Assembly (NCBI RefSeq): GCF_000255455.1
Contig: NZ_JH621251.1
Span: forward strand, 81,272 to 145,271
Origin: Aquimarina agarilytica ZC1
GTDB lineage: Bacteria; Bacteroidota; Bacteroidia; Flavobacteriales; Flavobacteriaceae
Length of the DNA: 64,000 nucleotides
Direction: 5' to 3'
Shown here: positions 63,220 to 64,000 of the stretch, one piece after another
How the letters are laid out: every line of letters begins with the position of its first letter
Position numbering within the stretch: the stretch's first letter is position 1
The notes under the pieces: model-generated
Databases searched by the model: none
Told to the model about the DNA's origin: nothing
Seen by the model: only the letters and a program-made list of their open reading frames with translations
Position numbers and translations under genes: made by a program

Positions 63220-64000
63220 TTATAAACCTAACACCTTTTTTATAGAAGCAGTTTCTTTTTTTAATGAACCTATAAAATCAACACTTACTAAACCATCAGT
63301 TCCTATTTCGATGAGCCTTACTTTTTGCAATGTATTCACCAATGATGGATCCCAAGGAGCTTTTACTTTTACATAATTTTCCGTAAAACCAATAATATAA
63401 CCTTCTTTATTCTCCGCTTCAAATAACACACTACGCTCACTACCTATTTGCGATTCATAAAAAGCACGACGTTTTTTTACCGACAAACCTCGTAGCATTT
63501 TACTTCGCTTGGCGCGAATATTTGCAGGCACCACTCCGTCCATACGAGCTGCTTCGGTATTTTCACGCTCCGAATAAGTAAATACATGCAAATAGGATAT
63601 CGGTAATTCATTTAAAAAATTATAGGTTTCTAAAAATAACTCATCAGTTTCACCTGGAAAACCTACAATAACATCTACTCCAATACATGCATGAGGCATT
63701 ACTGTTTTTATCTGTCTTACTCTATTCACATAAACACTACTCAAGTAACGACGTTTCATTAATTTTAATAAGCTATCTGACCCAGACTGTAATGGTATAT
63801 GAAAATGAGGTACAAAGCTATTTGATTTTGCTACAAAATCAATCGTTTCATTCTTTAACAAATTAGGTTCAATTGACGAAATTCGTAAACGTTCTATACC
63901 AGCAACAGCATCCAAAGCCTGAACCAATTCAAAAAAAGTATGCTCGTGCTTTTTATTTCCAAACTCACCTTTTCCATAATCGCCAATATTTACTCCAGTC
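63220..64000 (-). CDS. mtaB: tRNA t6A37 methylthiotransferase MtaB, 3' part (start outside window)
   Basis: The open frame runs off the right edge, so about 260 C-terminal residues are visible. They begin TGVNIGDYGKGEFG and contain RISSIEPNLL, PHFHIPLQSGSDSLLKLMKRRY, GVDVIVGFPGETDELF and SYLHVFTYSERENTEAA, all of the MiaB/MtaB/RimO radical-SAM family. The C-terminus is a TRAM-type RNA-binding domain. MtaB adds a methylthio group to t6A37 to give ms2t6A, which depends on the pathway that includes TsaB. The Fe-S cysteines lie outside the window. MtaB is favoured over MiaB by the TGVNIGDYG and closing segments. Confidence 0.9.
   Translation of the reverse strand, partial: TGVNIGDYGKGEFGNKKHEHTFFELVQALDAVAGIERLRISSIEPNLLKNETIDFVAKSNSFVPHFHIPLQSGSDSLLKLMKRRYLSSVYVNRVRQIKTVMPHACIGVDVIVGFPGETDELFLETYNFLNELPISYLHVFTYSERENTEAARMDGVVPANIRAKRSKMLRGLSVKKRRAFYESQIGSERSVLFEAENKEGYIIGFTENYVKVKAPWDPSLVNTLQKVRLIEIGTDGLVSVDFIGSLKKETASIKKVLGL

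Noticed and set aside
63220..64000. Truncated or degraded methylthiotransferase gene
   Set aside because: The frame continues to the window edge with family sequence; it is cut by the window, not broken.
1..64000. CRISPR arrays, tRNA or rRNA genes, insertion sequences, prophage or integrase genes
   Set aside because: I looked for regular repeats, cloverleaf-like sequences, transposase and integrase motifs, and found none.

Overview
The window is a stretch of an AT-rich chromosome from a member of the Bacteroidota, almost certainly a (probably marine) Flavobacteriaceae species. The evidence is lineage-typical: type IX secretion (T9SS) C-terminal sorting domains on two large secreted proteins, a T9SS plug-domain protein, a fused SecDF, a SusC/Oar-like TonB-dependent receptor, an AraC regulator with a membrane-embedded N-terminus, promoters of the TTG-N(about 20)-TAnnTTTG type, and a complete Na+-pumping NADH:quinone reductase operon. 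I found no rRNA or tRNA gene, CRISPR array, insertion sequence or prophage. The content is mostly core genome with a few accessory secreted proteins.

Layout. 1-1182: tail of a DUF5686-type outer-membrane protein converging on the manganese pyrophosphatase ppaC. 1518-3872: tight operon of a cysteine-less Sco-like protein, a true Sco1 protein, a DUF420 membrane protein and a small CxxC membrane peptide, probably for copper or cytochrome-oxidase maturation. 4170-9856: five-gene MacAB-TolC-type exporter (ATPase, two different permeases, adaptor, outer-membrane channel). 9955-11966: lipoprotein, OmpA-like coiled-coil protein, tsaB. 11982-17841 (minus): secreted lipase-like hydrolase, methyltransferase, DUF1223 thioredoxin-like protein, 12-Asp-box T9SS protein. 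18247-24329 (minus): nqrABCDEF. 24550-28669: T9SS plug protein, apaG, prolyl oligopeptidase. 28721-31097 (minus): DUF6695, NRDE and rsmG. 31250-33561: fatty-acid desaturase and aminotransferase.

33879-41330 holds a TonB-dependent receptor, an S1/P1 nuclease, a concentrative nucleoside transporter, a phytase-like esterase and uridine kinase, which together read as a nucleic-acid/nucleoside scavenging neighbourhood. 41633-44638: secDF. 45199-47814: a multidomain T9SS-secreted metzincin protease with a beta-trefoil (fascin-like) module. 47906-49952: mdh and a DUF72 protein. 49986-55632 (minus): a second tripartite exporter, of RND type. 55920-59564: a duplicated-domain exported protein, an AraC regulator, a lipoprotein with two RskA-like domains and a Crp/Fnr regulator. 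59939-64000: a carboxypeptidase-regulatory-like protein, a lytic transglycosylase, an alpha/beta hydrolase, a small GNAT protein and the 3' part of mtaB.

For about a dozen genes the longest open frame begins too far upstream; I moved the start to the methionine that heads a signal peptide or family-typical N-terminus, often supported by a promoter lying inside the longer frame. No wholly new system is proven here. The items most worth a second look are the Sco/dead-Sco/DUF420/CxxC operon, the metalloprotease with its trefoil module, the altered flavinylation motif of NqrB, and the Crp/Fnr-lipoprotein pair with a palindrome at its promoter.
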